Assembly (NCBI RefSeq): GCF_027063845.1
Contig: NZ_JAMOQU010000127.1
Location: 1 to 55,532 of the forward strand
Direction: 5' to 3'
Source: Thermococcus sp.
Lineage (GTDB): Archaea; Methanobacteriota_B; Thermococci; Thermococcales; Thermococcaceae
DNA length: 55,532 nt
Part shown: piece by piece, positions 17,122 through 26,985 of the stretch
How positions within the stretch are numbered: the stretch's first letter is position 1
Layout of the letters: every line of letters begins with the position of its first letter
Position numbers and translations under genes: made by a program
The notes under the pieces: generated by a model
Databases searched by the model: none
What the model saw: the letters and a program-made list of their open reading frames with translations, nothing else
What the model was told of the DNA's origin: nothing

Positions 17122-18543
17122 ATGGAGATGGCAAGGCTCGTCACCGAGGCAGACATCAACGCAAAGCTCGCGGAGCTTAAGGGCAAGGTTCCCAGCGTCA
17201 TCATCAACGACCTCAGGGAGAAGCTGATAGCGAGAAAGGAGAACCTCACCTACGAACAGCTCGAGAAGATAATCCAGAAGGTCCTCGAAACCTACGGCAA
17301 CCAGGTTACCAAGTACGAACAGCTCAGCAAGCGCGTTGACGAGCTGGGCAAGAGACTTACAGACCTCAGCATGCAGCTGAGCAGGCTCGTTGAGACCCTT
17401 GAAACGGCCAAGTTTGAAGTGCACGAGAAGAAGGCCGAGACCGTCTCGAAGAAGGTTGAGGAAGTCCACGAGAAGATTGGCAAGCTTGAGGAGCTCCTTG
17501 AAGAGGAGGAGAAAGAGGAGGCTCCGTCCGAGCTTGCTGAGAAGCTTGATGAGCTCCACAAGAAAGTTGAGGAGCTCGCGGAGAAGGTTGAGGAGAAGAC
17601 CGCCGCCGAGAAGCTTGAGGAGGCGCAGGAGAGGCTTGAAGAGCTCCAGGCCAAGATTGAGGCCGGCGAAGAGGTCAGCGAAGAGGAGCTTGCCGCGGCG
17701 GAGCAGGCCGTCGCCGAGGCCCAGGCCGAGCTCGCCCAGGCCGAGGAGAAGGCCGAAGAGGCCGAGGAAGTCACGGAAATCGAGGAAGTTCCCGAGGTTG
17801 AGGAAGTAACCGAAGTTCCCAAGGCCGAGGAAGTTGAGGAGCTCAAGGTTGAGGAGGTTCCAGAGGCCGTTGAGGAAGTCGAGACGCCGAGCGAAGAGCT
17901 CGAAGTCGTTGAAGAGGCCCCAGAAGCTCCCGAGGCTGAAGAAGTTGAGGAGATTGAGGTCGAGGCCCCGGAGGGAGTTGAGGTAGTTGAGGCCCCTGAG
18001 GAGGGGGTTGAGGAAGTCGCGGAAGCCCTTCCCGAGGAAGTTGGTGAAGTTTCGATTGAAGAGGTTCCCGCTCATGAAGTTGTTGAAGAAAAGAAGGAGG
18101 AAGGTGGTGTTGGCATGGCTGAAAAGCTCCAGATTCCCGAGGACATCGCGAGCCTTCTCTTCGAGGAGGAGCCAAGGAAGGCCAGGCTTGAAAAGCTACC
18201 CGAGGACATCGTTTCCACCATGATAGCGCTCAAGTGGCTCGGGTTCCTCATAGACAGGGTCGGCATACAGAACCTTGAAAGGGTGCTTGAGTTCTACTAC
18301 GAAATCGGCTGGATAAGCGAAGAGGTGCTCAACCAGCTGCTCCGCTACGCCAAGGGCACCAGACCGCACCACAGGGACCCCGAGTGGAAGCCAGCCGAGA
18401 AGCTCACCGTTCAGGACCACCTCATAAGCCTGCTCTTCATCGAGCGCCTTAGGGGGCTCAGGATTAACAGGAACGTCCTTGACAAGCTGGAAAGGGAAAT
18501 CAAGATGCTGGAGAAGACGCTCGATGAGTTCTACGGTATCTAA
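17122..18543 (+). CDS. flaD: Archaellum accessory protein FlaD (FlaD/E family)
   Basis: The protein has 473 residues in three parts. The N-terminal helical domain (about 1-100) is followed by a long Glu/Val/Ala low-complexity linker (about 110-325) made of repeats such as EEVPEVEEVTEV. The C-terminal FlaD/E domain (about 330-473) contains LPEDIVSTMIALKWLGFLID and VQDHLISLLFIERLRGL. It is part of the cytosolic motor collar that receives chemotactic signals. ATG 17122 follows GGAGGTG; ATG 17128 is an alternative. A strong internal ribosome site precedes ATG 18115, which would release the C-terminal domain alone. Confidence 0.92.
   Translation: MEMARLVTEADINAKLAELKGKVPSVIINDLREKLIARKENLTYEQLEKIIQKVLETYGNQVTKYEQLSKRVDELGKRLTDLSMQLSRLVETLETAKFEVHEKKAETVSKKVEEVHEKIGKLEELLEEEEKEEAPSELAEKLDELHKKVEELAEKVEEKTAAEKLEEAQERLEELQAKIEAGEEVSEEELAAAEQAVAEAQAELAQAEEKAEEAEEVTEIEEVPEVEEVTEVPKAEEVEELKVEEVPEAVEEVETPSEELEVVEEAPEAPEAEEVEEIEVEAPEGVEVVEAPEEGVEEVAEALPEEVGEVSIEEVPAHEVVEEKKEEGGVGMAEKLQIPEDIASLLFEEEPRKARLEKLPEDIVSTMIALKWLGFLIDRVGIQNLERVLEFYYEIGWISEEVLNQLLRYAKGTRPHHRDPEWKPAEKLTVQDHLISLLFIERLRGLRINRNVLDKLEREIKMLEKTLDEFYGI
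18092..18117 (+). promoter_or_regulatory. Internal ribosome binding site and start in flaD
   Basis: A purine tract AGAAGGAGGAAGGTGGTG ends six bases before ATG 18115, in frame with flaD. It is one of the strongest ribosome sites in the operon and lies exactly at the boundary between the acidic linker and the conserved FlaD/E domain. Initiation here would give a 142-residue protein starting MAEKLQIPEDIASLLF. The coding of Lys-Lys-Glu-Glu-Gly could produce part of the purine run by chance. Confidence 0.6.
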
Positions 18544-18566
18544 AGGAGCAATTCGGGGGGCGGCCT

Positions 18567-19103
18567 ATGGGATTCAGCGTCTCAGCGAGTGCAGCGATAA
18601 TCTTCATTTCATTTTTAATGGTGGCTGGGACGCTATACACAGCCTGGGACAACGCTTACGCCAACGTTCAGGCCGCCCAGGAGTATTGGTATGAGATGAG
18701 GTTGTCTCAACTGAATACACTCTCTTCACTTGACGCTGAGAACAGCAGCGTAAGCACGGGGACTGACAGTGGTGGGAACCAGTACTACAACCTCACACTT
18801 GCAATACAGAGTAATGGAGTCACCCTCTATGTGCCACATTGGAGTGGAACGTATGATGGAAAACTGGTCACCCTCAACAACGTTGACGACGATAACGTTG
18901 GTTTCCTATCCGATTACGGCTATCTCCTCCCAGGGAATTCCATTCAGCTGAACGTCACATATATTCCACTCAACGAAAATGAACACAGTATCAAGATAAC
19001 CTTTGACAATGGGTGCTGGTTGTTGATTAATTGGTACTACAACACCACTGAAAAGGTGGTGTATGTGAACACATCCAGAGGCTGTCCAATGGAGGTGAGC
19101 TAA
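18567..19103 (+). CDS. flaF: Archaellum stator protein FlaF
   Basis: FlaF is the pseudo-periplasmic protein that anchors the archaellum to the S-layer. This copy (178 residues) has an uncleaved N-terminal membrane helix (GFSVSASAAIIFISFLMVAGTLY) and an extracellular beta-sandwich domain with two cysteines near the end (GCWLL, RGCPM). The stop overlaps the flaG start by one base (TAATGG), typical of the FlaF-FlaG heterocomplex. The ATG at 18567 lies after GGGGGGCGG. Codon use is somewhat more AT-rich than its neighbours. Confidence 0.9.
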   Translation: MGFSVSASAAIIFISFLMVAGTLYTAWDNAYANVQAAQEYWYEMRLSQLNTLSSLDAENSSVSTGTDSGGNQYYNLTLAIQSNGVTLYVPHWSGTYDGKLVTLNNVDDDNVGFLSDYGYLLPGNSIQLNVTYIPLNENEHSIKITFDNGCWLLINWYYNTTEKVVYVNTSRGCPMEVS

Positions 19104-19579
19104 TGGCGGCAGGAGGGCCAGCGAGCGAGCTCATAATGTTCATCGTGGCAATACTCGTCGCCGGAAGCGTTGCCGGCGCCTTAGCTTACGTTACCAACGA
19201 CATAGCCCATGGAATCAACGATAGGGGCGCGATGCTGGCTGACAGACTGAGGACGGACTTCGCGATAATAAACGACCCAAACCACATTCCGGTTGATACT
19301 GGAACCAGTCCTCCAACTTACACGTTTTACATCAAGAACGTGGGCAAGGAGATAATCCCCTTCACAAGCGATGCCGTTCAGGTGTTCATAGACGGGAACC
19401 TCGTTCCGGCGAGCCAGCTCTCCTTCGAGGACACCGGCGGGAACACTATAACCTCCCTTCAGCCCTATCAAGTGGGCGTGATTAAGGTTCAGTATGACCT
19501 CACTTCGGGTCACACCTACACGATAACGGTTGTCCTTGAGAACGGGGTCAAGAGGAGCCTTGTGTTCACGGCTCCGTGA
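19103..19579 (+). CDS. flaG: Archaellum stator protein FlaG
   Basis: Partner of FlaF (158 residues). It has an N-terminal membrane helix ELIMFIVAILVAGSVAGALAY and a C-terminal extracellular beta-sandwich (about 55-158, IKNVGKEIIPFTSDAVQVF) that forms filaments capped by FlaF in Pyrococcus studies. The start ATG at 19103 overlaps the flaF stop. Two cysteines are absent, as expected. It is followed by a 42-base gap to flaH. Confidence 0.92.
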   Translation: MAAGGPASELIMFIVAILVAGSVAGALAYVTNDIAHGINDRGAMLADRLRTDFAIINDPNHIPVDTGTSPPTYTFYIKNVGKEIIPFTSDAVQVFIDGNLVPASQLSFEDTGGNTITSLQPYQVGVIKVQYDLTSGHTYTITVVLENGVKRSLVFTAP

Positions 19580-19621
19580 GCCACTGACCGGCTAAAATAA
19601 AGCGAGACGGTGGTGGTCACA

Positions 19622-20320
19622 TTGGTCGAGGAACTGCTCAAGATAGAGCTGAAGGGCGACGAGCTTCACAGGCGTCTCGGCGGTGGAATCCCCGCCGGGA
19701 CTATAATGCTCGTCGAGGGTGACAGGGGTAGCGGTAAGTCCATCTTCGTCCAGAGGCTCCTCTACGGGTTCCTCATGAACGGCTACACCGCGAGCTACAT
19801 CTCAAGCCAGTACACCACCGTTGAGTACATAAGGCAGATGGAGTCCCTGGGTTATGGTATAATCCCCTTTCTAATCCGGAAGAAGCTCATATTCGTCTCC
19901 CTCTACCCCCTCCTGAGCGGTGTGAGTGAGAAGAGGAAGTTCCTGAGCAGGCTTTTTGGTGAGCCCCGCCTCTGGGAGCCTGACGTCATGATAATCGATT
20001 CATTCTCATCCCTCCTCTCGCGTGAGCAGGACCCGTCTGCCGTTAGGGACTTCCTCCTCTACGTGAAGAAGATGGCCTCCCTTGACAAGGTGATTATACT
20101 CACCGCAAACACCGAGGAAATTGACCGCGACTCGCTTTTCGTCCTTGAAGAGGCCTCGACGATGCTCGTAAGGCTGAGCGTGAAGGTCTTCGGTGGTGAC
20201 CTGAAGAACTCCGCGACCATAGTCAAGTACAACAACGCCAAGGGCGTCTTCCAGAAGATTATACCCTTCCGCGTTGAGCCGAAGGTGGGGCTGATAGTAG
20301 AGATAGCGGCGGTGGTGTGA
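19622..20320 (+). CDS. flaH: Archaellum regulatory ATPase FlaH
   Basis: FlaH is a RecA/KaiC-like protein that binds ATP and docks on FlaI to form the motor core. The 232-residue product has Walker A GDRGSGKS at about 34-41 and Walker B DVMIIDSFSS at about 120. The catalytic glutamate expected of active RecA ATPases is replaced after Walker B, consistent with a nucleotide-binding regulatory role. The TTG at 19622 lies six bases after GGTGGTG; a GTG at 19610 falls inside that site. It ends one base before flaI. Confidence 0.92.
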   Translation: MVEELLKIELKGDELHRRLGGGIPAGTIMLVEGDRGSGKSIFVQRLLYGFLMNGYTASYISSQYTTVEYIRQMESLGYGIIPFLIRKKLIFVSLYPLLSGVSEKRKFLSRLFGEPRLWEPDVMIIDSFSSLLSREQDPSAVRDFLLYVKKMASLDKVIILTANTEEIDRDSLFVLEEASTMLVRLSVKVFGGDLKNSATIVKYNNAKGVFQKIIPFRVEPKVGLIVEIAAVV

Positions 20321-20321
20321 T

Positions 20322-21962
20322 ATGGCGCAGGTGGTCAGCGACACCCTTGAGGAGGCAATGGCGAGGAACCCCCATCTTCGCAAGTACATTGACCAGTTTA
20401 GGAAGAAGTACGGCAAGATGCCCGAGTTCCACGCCCAGCTCAGCAGGGACATGAAGGACATAATGTACCCCAACATCCTATATCCCGTTGGGGACCCCAT
20501 CTTTATCCACATCTTTGCAGACCCCGCAACCGCCGAAAAGCGCTACATCGTCATTGAGCCAAGGATTGAGAGCAGGGAAGAGGAGGAGAAGTACAACAAA
20601 ATCCGCGACAAAATCCTTGAGATAGCCCCGACCAGGGACATTCCGGAGGAGCAGGAGGAGTTCGAGAGGTTCCTCGATGCCCTCTTCGATGAGGCCGTCT
20701 TGAGCCTCGTTAAGTCCGGTAAGGGAAGCCCCTTCGGTAAGGGCCAGCGCTTTGTTATAACCAAGGACGAGATGGAGAAGTTCCGCTACCTCATCAAGAG
20801 GGACATCATAGGAATAGGGCCCCTTGAGCCCCTTGCCAGAGACCCGTACATCGAGGATATCCACATCATCGGTGCCAACAATGTCTCCCTTGTCCACAAG
20901 ATATTCGAAATGATGCCGACCAACATAACCTTTGGTGACGATGTCAAGCTCGCCGACTACTTTAAGAACATAGCCGAGCGCATTGGAAGGCCCGTCAGCG
21001 ACAGGAATCCGATAGTTGACGGTGCCCTGCCCGATGGCTCCCGTATAAACATCATTTATTCACCGGACATCTCCATCAAGGGTCCGAGCGCGACAATCCG
21101 TAAGTTCTCGGCGACGCCGATAAGCATAACCCAGCTCATAGCGTGGGGAACGCTCAGTGCAGAGGTCGCCGCCTACCTCTGGATAGCCCTTGAGTACGGT
21201 ATGAGTGTCTTCGTCTGTGGTGAGACGGCTTCCGGTAAGACCACCCTCCTCAACTCAATCATCCCCTTCATCAAGCCCGGTTCGAAGATATTCACCGCTG
21301 AGGATACGCCGGAGGTTCAGGTTCCCCACCCAGTCTGGCAGAGGCTCATCACGCGTGAGCGCGGTCCCGAGGAGAGCCGTGTTACCCTGTTCGACCTGCT
21401 CAAAGCAGCTTTGCGTTCGAGGCCGAACTACATCATCGTCGGTGAGATTCGTGGTGCAGAGGGTGCCATCGCGTTCCAGGCAATGCAGACCGGCCACCCT
21501 GTTATGGCGACCTTCCACGCGGGCGACATCAAGAAGATGATACAGCGTTTCACGGGCCATCCGATAAACGTTCCGATAACCTTCATTGACAACCTCAACA
21601 TAGCCGTCTTCCAGCAGGCAGTTTATGTAAAGGGCAAGTTCCTGAGGAGAACCGTCAGCGTCGTCGAGATTGAGGGTTACTACGAGGAGCTCGGAGGAGT
21701 TGCGACGAGGAACGTCTTCGAGTGGGATGCCGTCGCTGACAAGCACATATTCCGTGGTTTCAACAACTCCTACATCCTTGAGAGGAAGATAGCCGAGATT
21801 GCGGGTTACGAAGACCCCAAGGACATCTACAACGAGCTCTTCCTGCGCGCGAGAATCCTCCAGAGGATGGTCGAGCTCGGCATAACCAACTACTGGGATG
21901 TCTACAAGGAAATCAAGGCCTTCTACCTCAAGGGTCTCGAAGGCTTAAGCTTCAGGGTCTGA
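20322..21962 (+). CDS. flaI: Archaellum motor/assembly ATPase FlaI
   Basis: Type II/IV secretion-type hexameric ATPase (546 residues) that powers both filament assembly and rotation. An N-terminal helical domain interacts with FlaJ. The C-terminal domain has Walker A GETASGKTTL at about 300, the Asp box FTAEDTPEVQ, Walker B IIVGEIRGAEG near 370 and the His box GHPVMATFHAGD. All catalytic residues are present. ATG at 20322 follows GGTGGTG, which overlaps the end of flaH. Length fits the family. Confidence 0.96.
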   Translation: MAQVVSDTLEEAMARNPHLRKYIDQFRKKYGKMPEFHAQLSRDMKDIMYPNILYPVGDPIFIHIFADPATAEKRYIVIEPRIESREEEEKYNKIRDKILEIAPTRDIPEEQEEFERFLDALFDEAVLSLVKSGKGSPFGKGQRFVITKDEMEKFRYLIKRDIIGIGPLEPLARDPYIEDIHIIGANNVSLVHKIFEMMPTNITFGDDVKLADYFKNIAERIGRPVSDRNPIVDGALPDGSRINIIYSPDISIKGPSATIRKFSATPISITQLIAWGTLSAEVAAYLWIALEYGMSVFVCGETASGKTTLLNSIIPFIKPGSKIFTAEDTPEVQVPHPVWQRLITRERGPEESRVTLFDLLKAALRSRPNYIIVGEIRGAEGAIAFQAMQTGHPVMATFHAGDIKKMIQRFTGHPINVPITFIDNLNIAVFQQAVYVKGKFLRRTVSVVEIEGYYEELGGVATRNVFEWDAVADKHIFRGFNNSYILERKIAEIAGYEDPKDIYNELFLRARILQRMVELGITNYWDVYKEIKAFYLKGLEGLSFRV

Positions 21963-21972
21963 GGTGATGCCA

Positions 21973-23703
21973 ATGGCCGACGAGAAAATCAGCATCTTCA
22001 CCAAGGCTGACCTAAACCTGGAAACCTACCTCAAGAAAGTCCTGCTGCCCTACATGGGAATCTCGGCGGTTCTCTTTATAGTCGTCGGCCTGATGGCGAG
22101 GCTTTTTCCAATCCCCACTGGTTTAAGGGTGCTGATGTTCCTAATCCCAGTTATCCTTCTCGTCTACGCTGCAGTTTACCCTTACATCGTGGCGGACTCG
22201 AAGAAGATATCAATCAACTCGAAGATGCCCTACTTCATCACTTACTTCGCAGTGCTCTCAACAAGTGAGATGAGCCGTTCTGACCTCATCGCAATCCTCG
22301 CCAAGGACCCAAAGCTCGGCGCGATAGCGAGCGAGCTCAAGAAGGTTCACACAATCGTCAACAAGCTTCATCTTTCGATGCCGGAAGCCTTCCGCTTCCT
22401 CGCGAGGAGGACTCCCAGTCAGATGTTTGCGGACTTCCTTGACAGGCTTGCCTATTCCCTCGACAGCGGTGTTGACCTGAAGGAGTACCTCTTCCAGGAA
22501 CAGCAGACCGTCATGGACGACTACCAGACCTTCTATGAAGGCGCCCTCTATGACCTCGACATCTTCAAGGAGATTTACGAGTCAATCATAATCTCGGTCG
22601 TCTTCATAGCCTCGTTCGTTATCATCGGCCCCATAATTACCGGTATGGACATCGGCAGGATGGGCCTCTACGCCGTTGCCATGACCCTCGCGGCGGAGGT
22701 TGGGATACTTCTCGTCGTCAAGTTCAGAATGCCGGAAGACCCGATATGGGCGGACAGCAAGGGAATACGGGACCCGCGCAGGGAGCGCATAAAACGCGCC
22801 GCGATTTACTCGGTCATGGGCATGATTATAACCGCGCTGGTCTACATGCTGATTATAAGGCCCCGCTTTGCAATCCCCACGCCATTCACCCTCGCGCTAA
22901 TCCTGACCCCGTTCTACTACCTCGGGCGCGTCGTGGACAAGGAGGAGAAGTCCATATTCAGAAAGGACGAGAACTTTCCTGCCTTCATCAGGAGCCTGAG
23001 CTCGTCCCTTGCCGCGAGCGGTGCTTCACTTGTGCTCGTTCTCAAGTACCTGAGCGCCCACGACTTCGGTTCGCTCACCGACGACATCAAGGCACTGTAC
23101 AGAAGGCTCGCCATCCGCGTTGACAGGGACAGGGCCTGGGACTTCTTCATTGCCGGAACCGGGAGCTGGCTAATCGGTATATTCTCCGAGATATTCCGCG
23201 AGAGCCTCAGGATGGGTGCGGAACCGGATTACGTTGGTCTCATCATCAGCAGGAACTTCGAGAGACTTGTCCGCCTCAGGAGGAAGAGACAGCAGAGCAT
23301 AGCGAGCTTCATAGGCATCATCTACGGTCTGACCGGCGCCTTTGCATTTGCCCTCGCAGCGTCGTTCCAGGTCGCGGTCTCGATAAGCCAGATGTTCTCC
23401 CAGATGAACCTCAACCTTGCCAACAACTACATTGGGGACCTTATCCACGTGATTCCTCCCTCCGGAATGGCGTTCCTGACCTACATCATGCTAACCCTGA
23501 TGGTTCTTCACTCCCTCCTCTCGGCAATGGTCATCAAGCTCGCCGACGGCGGACACATCCTCGGCTCCGCGAAATATTTTGTCATACTCACCTGGATATT
23601 CGCGGTTGGAATGTACCTCGGCCAGAGCCTCATGGAGAAGATGATGAGTATGGGTGCTGGAAACGCCGAGATTGTGGCCTATCTCCTGGGGGTGATTCCA
23701 TGA
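21973..23703 (+). CDS. flaJ: Archaellum membrane platform protein FlaJ
   Basis: Integral membrane protein (576 residues) homologous to the TadB/TadC and GspF platform. It has hydrophobic spans near 35-75, 205-260 and 285-325, and a C-terminal group near 440-576 (FALAASFQVAVSISQ, GMAFLTYIMLTLMVLHSLLSAMVI), separated by cytoplasmic loops rich in Arg/Lys that contact FlaI. ATG at 21973 lies five bases after GAGGTGATG; upstream GTG and ATG codons lie in that ribosome site. The last bases, ATGA, form the start of the next gene. Confidence 0.95.
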   Translation: MADEKISIFTKADLNLETYLKKVLLPYMGISAVLFIVVGLMARLFPIPTGLRVLMFLIPVILLVYAAVYPYIVADSKKISINSKMPYFITYFAVLSTSEMSRSDLIAILAKDPKLGAIASELKKVHTIVNKLHLSMPEAFRFLARRTPSQMFADFLDRLAYSLDSGVDLKEYLFQEQQTVMDDYQTFYEGALYDLDIFKEIYESIIISVVFIASFVIIGPIITGMDIGRMGLYAVAMTLAAEVGILLVVKFRMPEDPIWADSKGIRDPRRERIKRAAIYSVMGMIITALVYMLIIRPRFAIPTPFTLALILTPFYYLGRVVDKEEKSIFRKDENFPAFIRSLSSSLAASGASLVLVLKYLSAHDFGSLTDDIKALYRRLAIRVDRDRAWDFFIAGTGSWLIGIFSEIFRESLRMGAEPDYVGLIISRNFERLVRLRRKRQQSIASFIGIIYGLTGAFAFALAASFQVAVSISQMFSQMNLNLANNYIGDLIHVIPPSGMAFLTYIMLTLMVLHSLLSAMVIKLADGGHILGSAKYFVILTWIFAVGMYLGQSLMEKMMSMGAGNAEIVAYLLGVIP

Positions 23704-25634
23704 AGAGGCTGGTCGCTCTCCTGTTTATCCTGCTCCTTCCGCTCGTTGAGGCCTCAACGTTCACCGGTTACATCGGGGTGTCTTCGACCGTCGGGGTGGG
23801 CAACTACACAGTGACGGTTAAGGACGTCTCGCTGGACGACGGCTCGCTCCTCCTCGACGTTTCCACCCCCAACTGGAGCGGGATAAAAAAGCTTCCTCTC
23901 GGCAGCGTGCTTTCCCTTGGTGAACTGAACCTGACGTTCGAAAAGGTATTCCTGGGCTCCAGGTCGCTCGTTTTTCTCTCTGCCCAGTTCCCCTACGTCC
24001 TGCCCGGCCAGAACGTCACCCTCGGGCCCTACACGATAGAGGTGCTCTCCGTTGGCAAGGATGGGGTTGAGCTGAAGGTCACCTATGGAAACGAGAGCAA
24101 GACCTTTAAGTCCTCCTTCAAGTTCGAGAATCTCGTTGCCAACGTTTCCGGCTTCCTTCCCGTTTACTCTGGCTATTTGAAGCTCAACGAGAGCTTCTCC
24201 TTTGCAGGTGAAACCGTAACCTTCACCGGGGCAAAGGTTGAGAACACGACGAGCGGGTTCATCGAGACGGTGTTCTTCTCCTACGACAACACGACATACG
24301 CCCTGCCCGTTGGCAACGAGAGCGTCATCGGGCCGTTTCTGGTCAGGGTGGATGACCTCATAGGGCTCAACTACACCAAGGTTGACGTTCACTTTCTCGG
24401 CGTTTCGATGAACCTCACAATCGTTCCAAACGAGGTCTTCTCCCTTGCCCCTGGCCAGACCAAGACCCTCGGCCCCTACGTGTTCCGCTACGACTACCAC
24501 CTCGGCAATAAGCTCAAGGTTTCCCTCCTCAATCCATGTCAGGTCGTTCTAGCCTCGACTTCCCTCATAGTTTCCAACGTCTCGACGCTCCTTTATCACA
24601 AGGGTCTCACAGTTATCCCCCTCTCCATCGACGCTAACGGAACTGCCCAGTTCGCGAGCTTCATAAACCCCAACGAGCTTCCCTCCCCCGACAAGGTTGC
24701 CAACGTTCTCGTTTCCCTCAGTGACGGAAACGCCAGGCAGTACCTTCCAACGACCCTCACGGTTGAAGTTGAAAACACGGGCAACGTTGCCCTTTCCAAC
24801 CTCACAGTCAAGTTCGTTCCGGGCGACGTCAAGGCGCTCTCCGAAACGGAGTTCTTCCTAAAGTCCCTGGCGCCGGGAGAAAAGAAGGAGTTTAAGCTCG
24901 CGGTTCTGCCGATGAAGTCGGGCAACGTCTCGGCTGGAAGGGTCACCGTTACCGCCATGGCCCCGTACGAGCTCGCCTGCGGTGGATACACTCTCCTCAA
25001 GTTCTCATCCAACGAACTTACCCTGAACGTTAAGCCGACCAGGGTCGAGTACTCCCTTAAGGTTTCGGCCCCTGCCAACGCCTCCCTCTACCGGCCCGTT
25101 AACCTGACGGTCGTTGTCAGGAACACCGGGGACGAGACGCTTCCCGCGAACCTGACCCTAACCGTTCCGCTCGGTGTTGCGATGGCGTCATCTGGTAACG
25201 TTTTCGCCAGCGGGAGCAGGATAGTCCTTCCCCTCTACTTACCTCCCGGCAACGAGAGCGTCGTTAGCTTCGTTCTGATTCCATACACCCCCGGAGAGAA
25301 ATCCTTCAAGATAGCGGTGATTTCGGTTCCAGGGGTCGTCAACGAGACCGGCCTCTCGATAACCGTCCTCGGTGCCGGGACTGAGGGGGAGAACCAAACG
25401 GCGTCGACGACGTTCACGACCACGAAGACGATTACGGAGAGGATAAACTCCACCGTCACGATAACGGTTACCAAGACCCAGACGGAGATAAAGACGAAGA
25501 CGGTAACCTCAACGACCACCTCAAGCGTCCCCTACACCCCCCTCAAGACTAAGCTAATCTGGTTGGTCATAGGAGTGGTAATCGGCGCGGGGATAATAAT
25601 AGCGATAGCCTGGTACCAGGCCAGGTCGTCGTGA
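23700..25634 (+). CDS. Secreted, C-terminally anchored protein coupled to flaJ
   Basis: The product is 644 residues. A signal peptide (LVALLFILLLPLVEA) is followed by several copies of a beta module that pairs a Gly-x-Gly-x-Y-x-V-x-V strand (VGVGNYTVTVKDVSL, LPGQNVTLGPYTIEVL, GPFLVRVDDL, TLGPYVFRYDY). Two CARDB/NEW3-like domains (about 335-540), a Thr-rich probably glycosylated stalk (about 560-615) and a C-terminal span IWLVIGVVIGAGIIIAIAW complete it. The ATG overlaps the flaJ stop, so it is made with the motor. I infer a surface partner of the archaellum or S-layer; no established family name is known to me. Confidence 0.85.
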   Translation: MKRLVALLFILLLPLVEASTFTGYIGVSSTVGVGNYTVTVKDVSLDDGSLLLDVSTPNWSGIKKLPLGSVLSLGELNLTFEKVFLGSRSLVFLSAQFPYVLPGQNVTLGPYTIEVLSVGKDGVELKVTYGNESKTFKSSFKFENLVANVSGFLPVYSGYLKLNESFSFAGETVTFTGAKVENTTSGFIETVFFSYDNTTYALPVGNESVIGPFLVRVDDLIGLNYTKVDVHFLGVSMNLTIVPNEVFSLAPGQTKTLGPYVFRYDYHLGNKLKVSLLNPCQVVLASTSLIVSNVSTLLYHKGLTVIPLSIDANGTAQFASFINPNELPSPDKVANVLVSLSDGNARQYLPTTLTVEVENTGNVALSNLTVKFVPGDVKALSETEFFLKSLAPGEKKEFKLAVLPMKSGNVSAGRVTVTAMAPYELACGGYTLLKFSSNELTLNVKPTRVEYSLKVSAPANASLYRPVNLTVVVRNTGDETLPANLTLTVPLGVAMASSGNVFASGSRIVLPLYLPPGNESVVSFVLIPYTPGEKSFKIAVISVPGVVNETGLSITVLGAGTEGENQTASTTFTTTKTITERINSTVTITVTKTQTEIKTKTVTSTTTSSVPYTPLKTKLIWLVIGVVIGAGIIIAIAWYQARSS

Positions 25635-25655
25635 GTCTTTTATTCTTTTCTTTCC
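25635..25655 (+). terminator. T-rich terminator-like tract after the archaellum operon
   Basis: Directly after the stop, the sequence GTCTTTTATTCTTTTCTTTCC contains three T runs, the form of an archaeal intrinsic terminator. It lies 20 bases before the pcm start. Confidence 0.5.
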
Positions 25656-25665
25656 AGAGGGGTAG

Positions 25666-26325
<660 letters not shown>

Positions 26326-26364
26326 ACTTTTAAGTTCGGTCCCTCTTCATAACCCGGTGATAGA

Positions 26365-26985
26365 ATGAGGCTCATAGCTTTCGACGTCGAGGGAACCCTT
26401 GTAAAGGCGCGTTCGAGCTGGGTCGAGCTCCACAAGAAGTTCGGCACGTGGGAGAAGGGGAAGGAGTACGCGGAGCTGTTCTTTGCCGGAAAGATTGACT
26501 ACGCGAAGTGGGCCGAGTTAGACGCTTCCCTCTGGCTCGGCAAAAGCAGGGAGGAAATCCTTGAGTGGGCGGACTCGGTCGAGTACAACGACTACGCCTT
26601 TGAGCTGATGGACTTCCTGCGCGAGAACGGGTTTAAAATAGCCCTCCTCTCGAGCGGGCTGATGTGTTTGGCCGGAAGGGTCGCGAGGGAGCTTAAAGCG
26701 GACTACGTTTTCGCCAACGAGCTGGTCTTCAAGGACGGAAAAGTTGCCGGCGTCATTCCGAGGGTTGACTTCGAGGGGAAGGGCGCGATACTCAGAAGGC
26801 TCAAGGAGGAGCTCAAACCTGAACTGACGATAGCGGTCGGCGACGGCTTCAACGACCTCAGCATGTTCCGTGAGGCGGACGTGGCGATAGCGATAAACCC
26901 GCACGAGGGCGTTGAGGGCGACCACGTCGTCGAGAGCCTGAGAGAAGTGCGGGAGATAATCGAGGGACTGATAGGGGGTCGGTGA
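26365..26985 (+). CDS. HAD-family phosphatase, phosphoserine-phosphatase-like
   Basis: HAD hydrolase of 206 residues related to SerB. Motif I is FDVEGTLVK, motif II LLSSGL (Ser after the helical C1 cap), motif III Lys in the cap-core junction, and motif IV GDGFNDLSMFREADVAIA. In motif I the position two after the nucleophile Asp is Glu instead of the usual Asp acid/base. It may still be a phosphatase; substrate is unassigned. TATA-like CTTTTAAGT at about 26327 and GGTGAT before ATG 26365 indicate its own promoter. Its last 12 bases overlap a box C/D sRNA on the other strand. Confidence 0.85.
   Translation: MRLIAFDVEGTLVKARSSWVELHKKFGTWEKGKEYAELFFAGKIDYAKWAELDASLWLGKSREEILEWADSVEYNDYAFELMDFLRENGFKIALLSSGLMCLAGRVARELKADYVFANELVFKDGKVAGVIPRVDFEGKGAILRRLKEELKPELTIAVGDGFNDLSMFREADVAIAINPHEGVEGDHVVESLREVREIIEGLIGGR

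Noticed and set aside
17017..18075. Leu/Asn-rich minus-strand frame opposite flaD
   Set aside because: It is the complement of the Glu/Val repeat linker of FlaD and has no independent start signals.
16633..18543. flaC-flaD repeats as a CRISPR-like or satellite array
   Set aside because: The repeats are irregular GAGGTT/GAAGTC codon repeats within an intact frame, not direct repeats with spacers.
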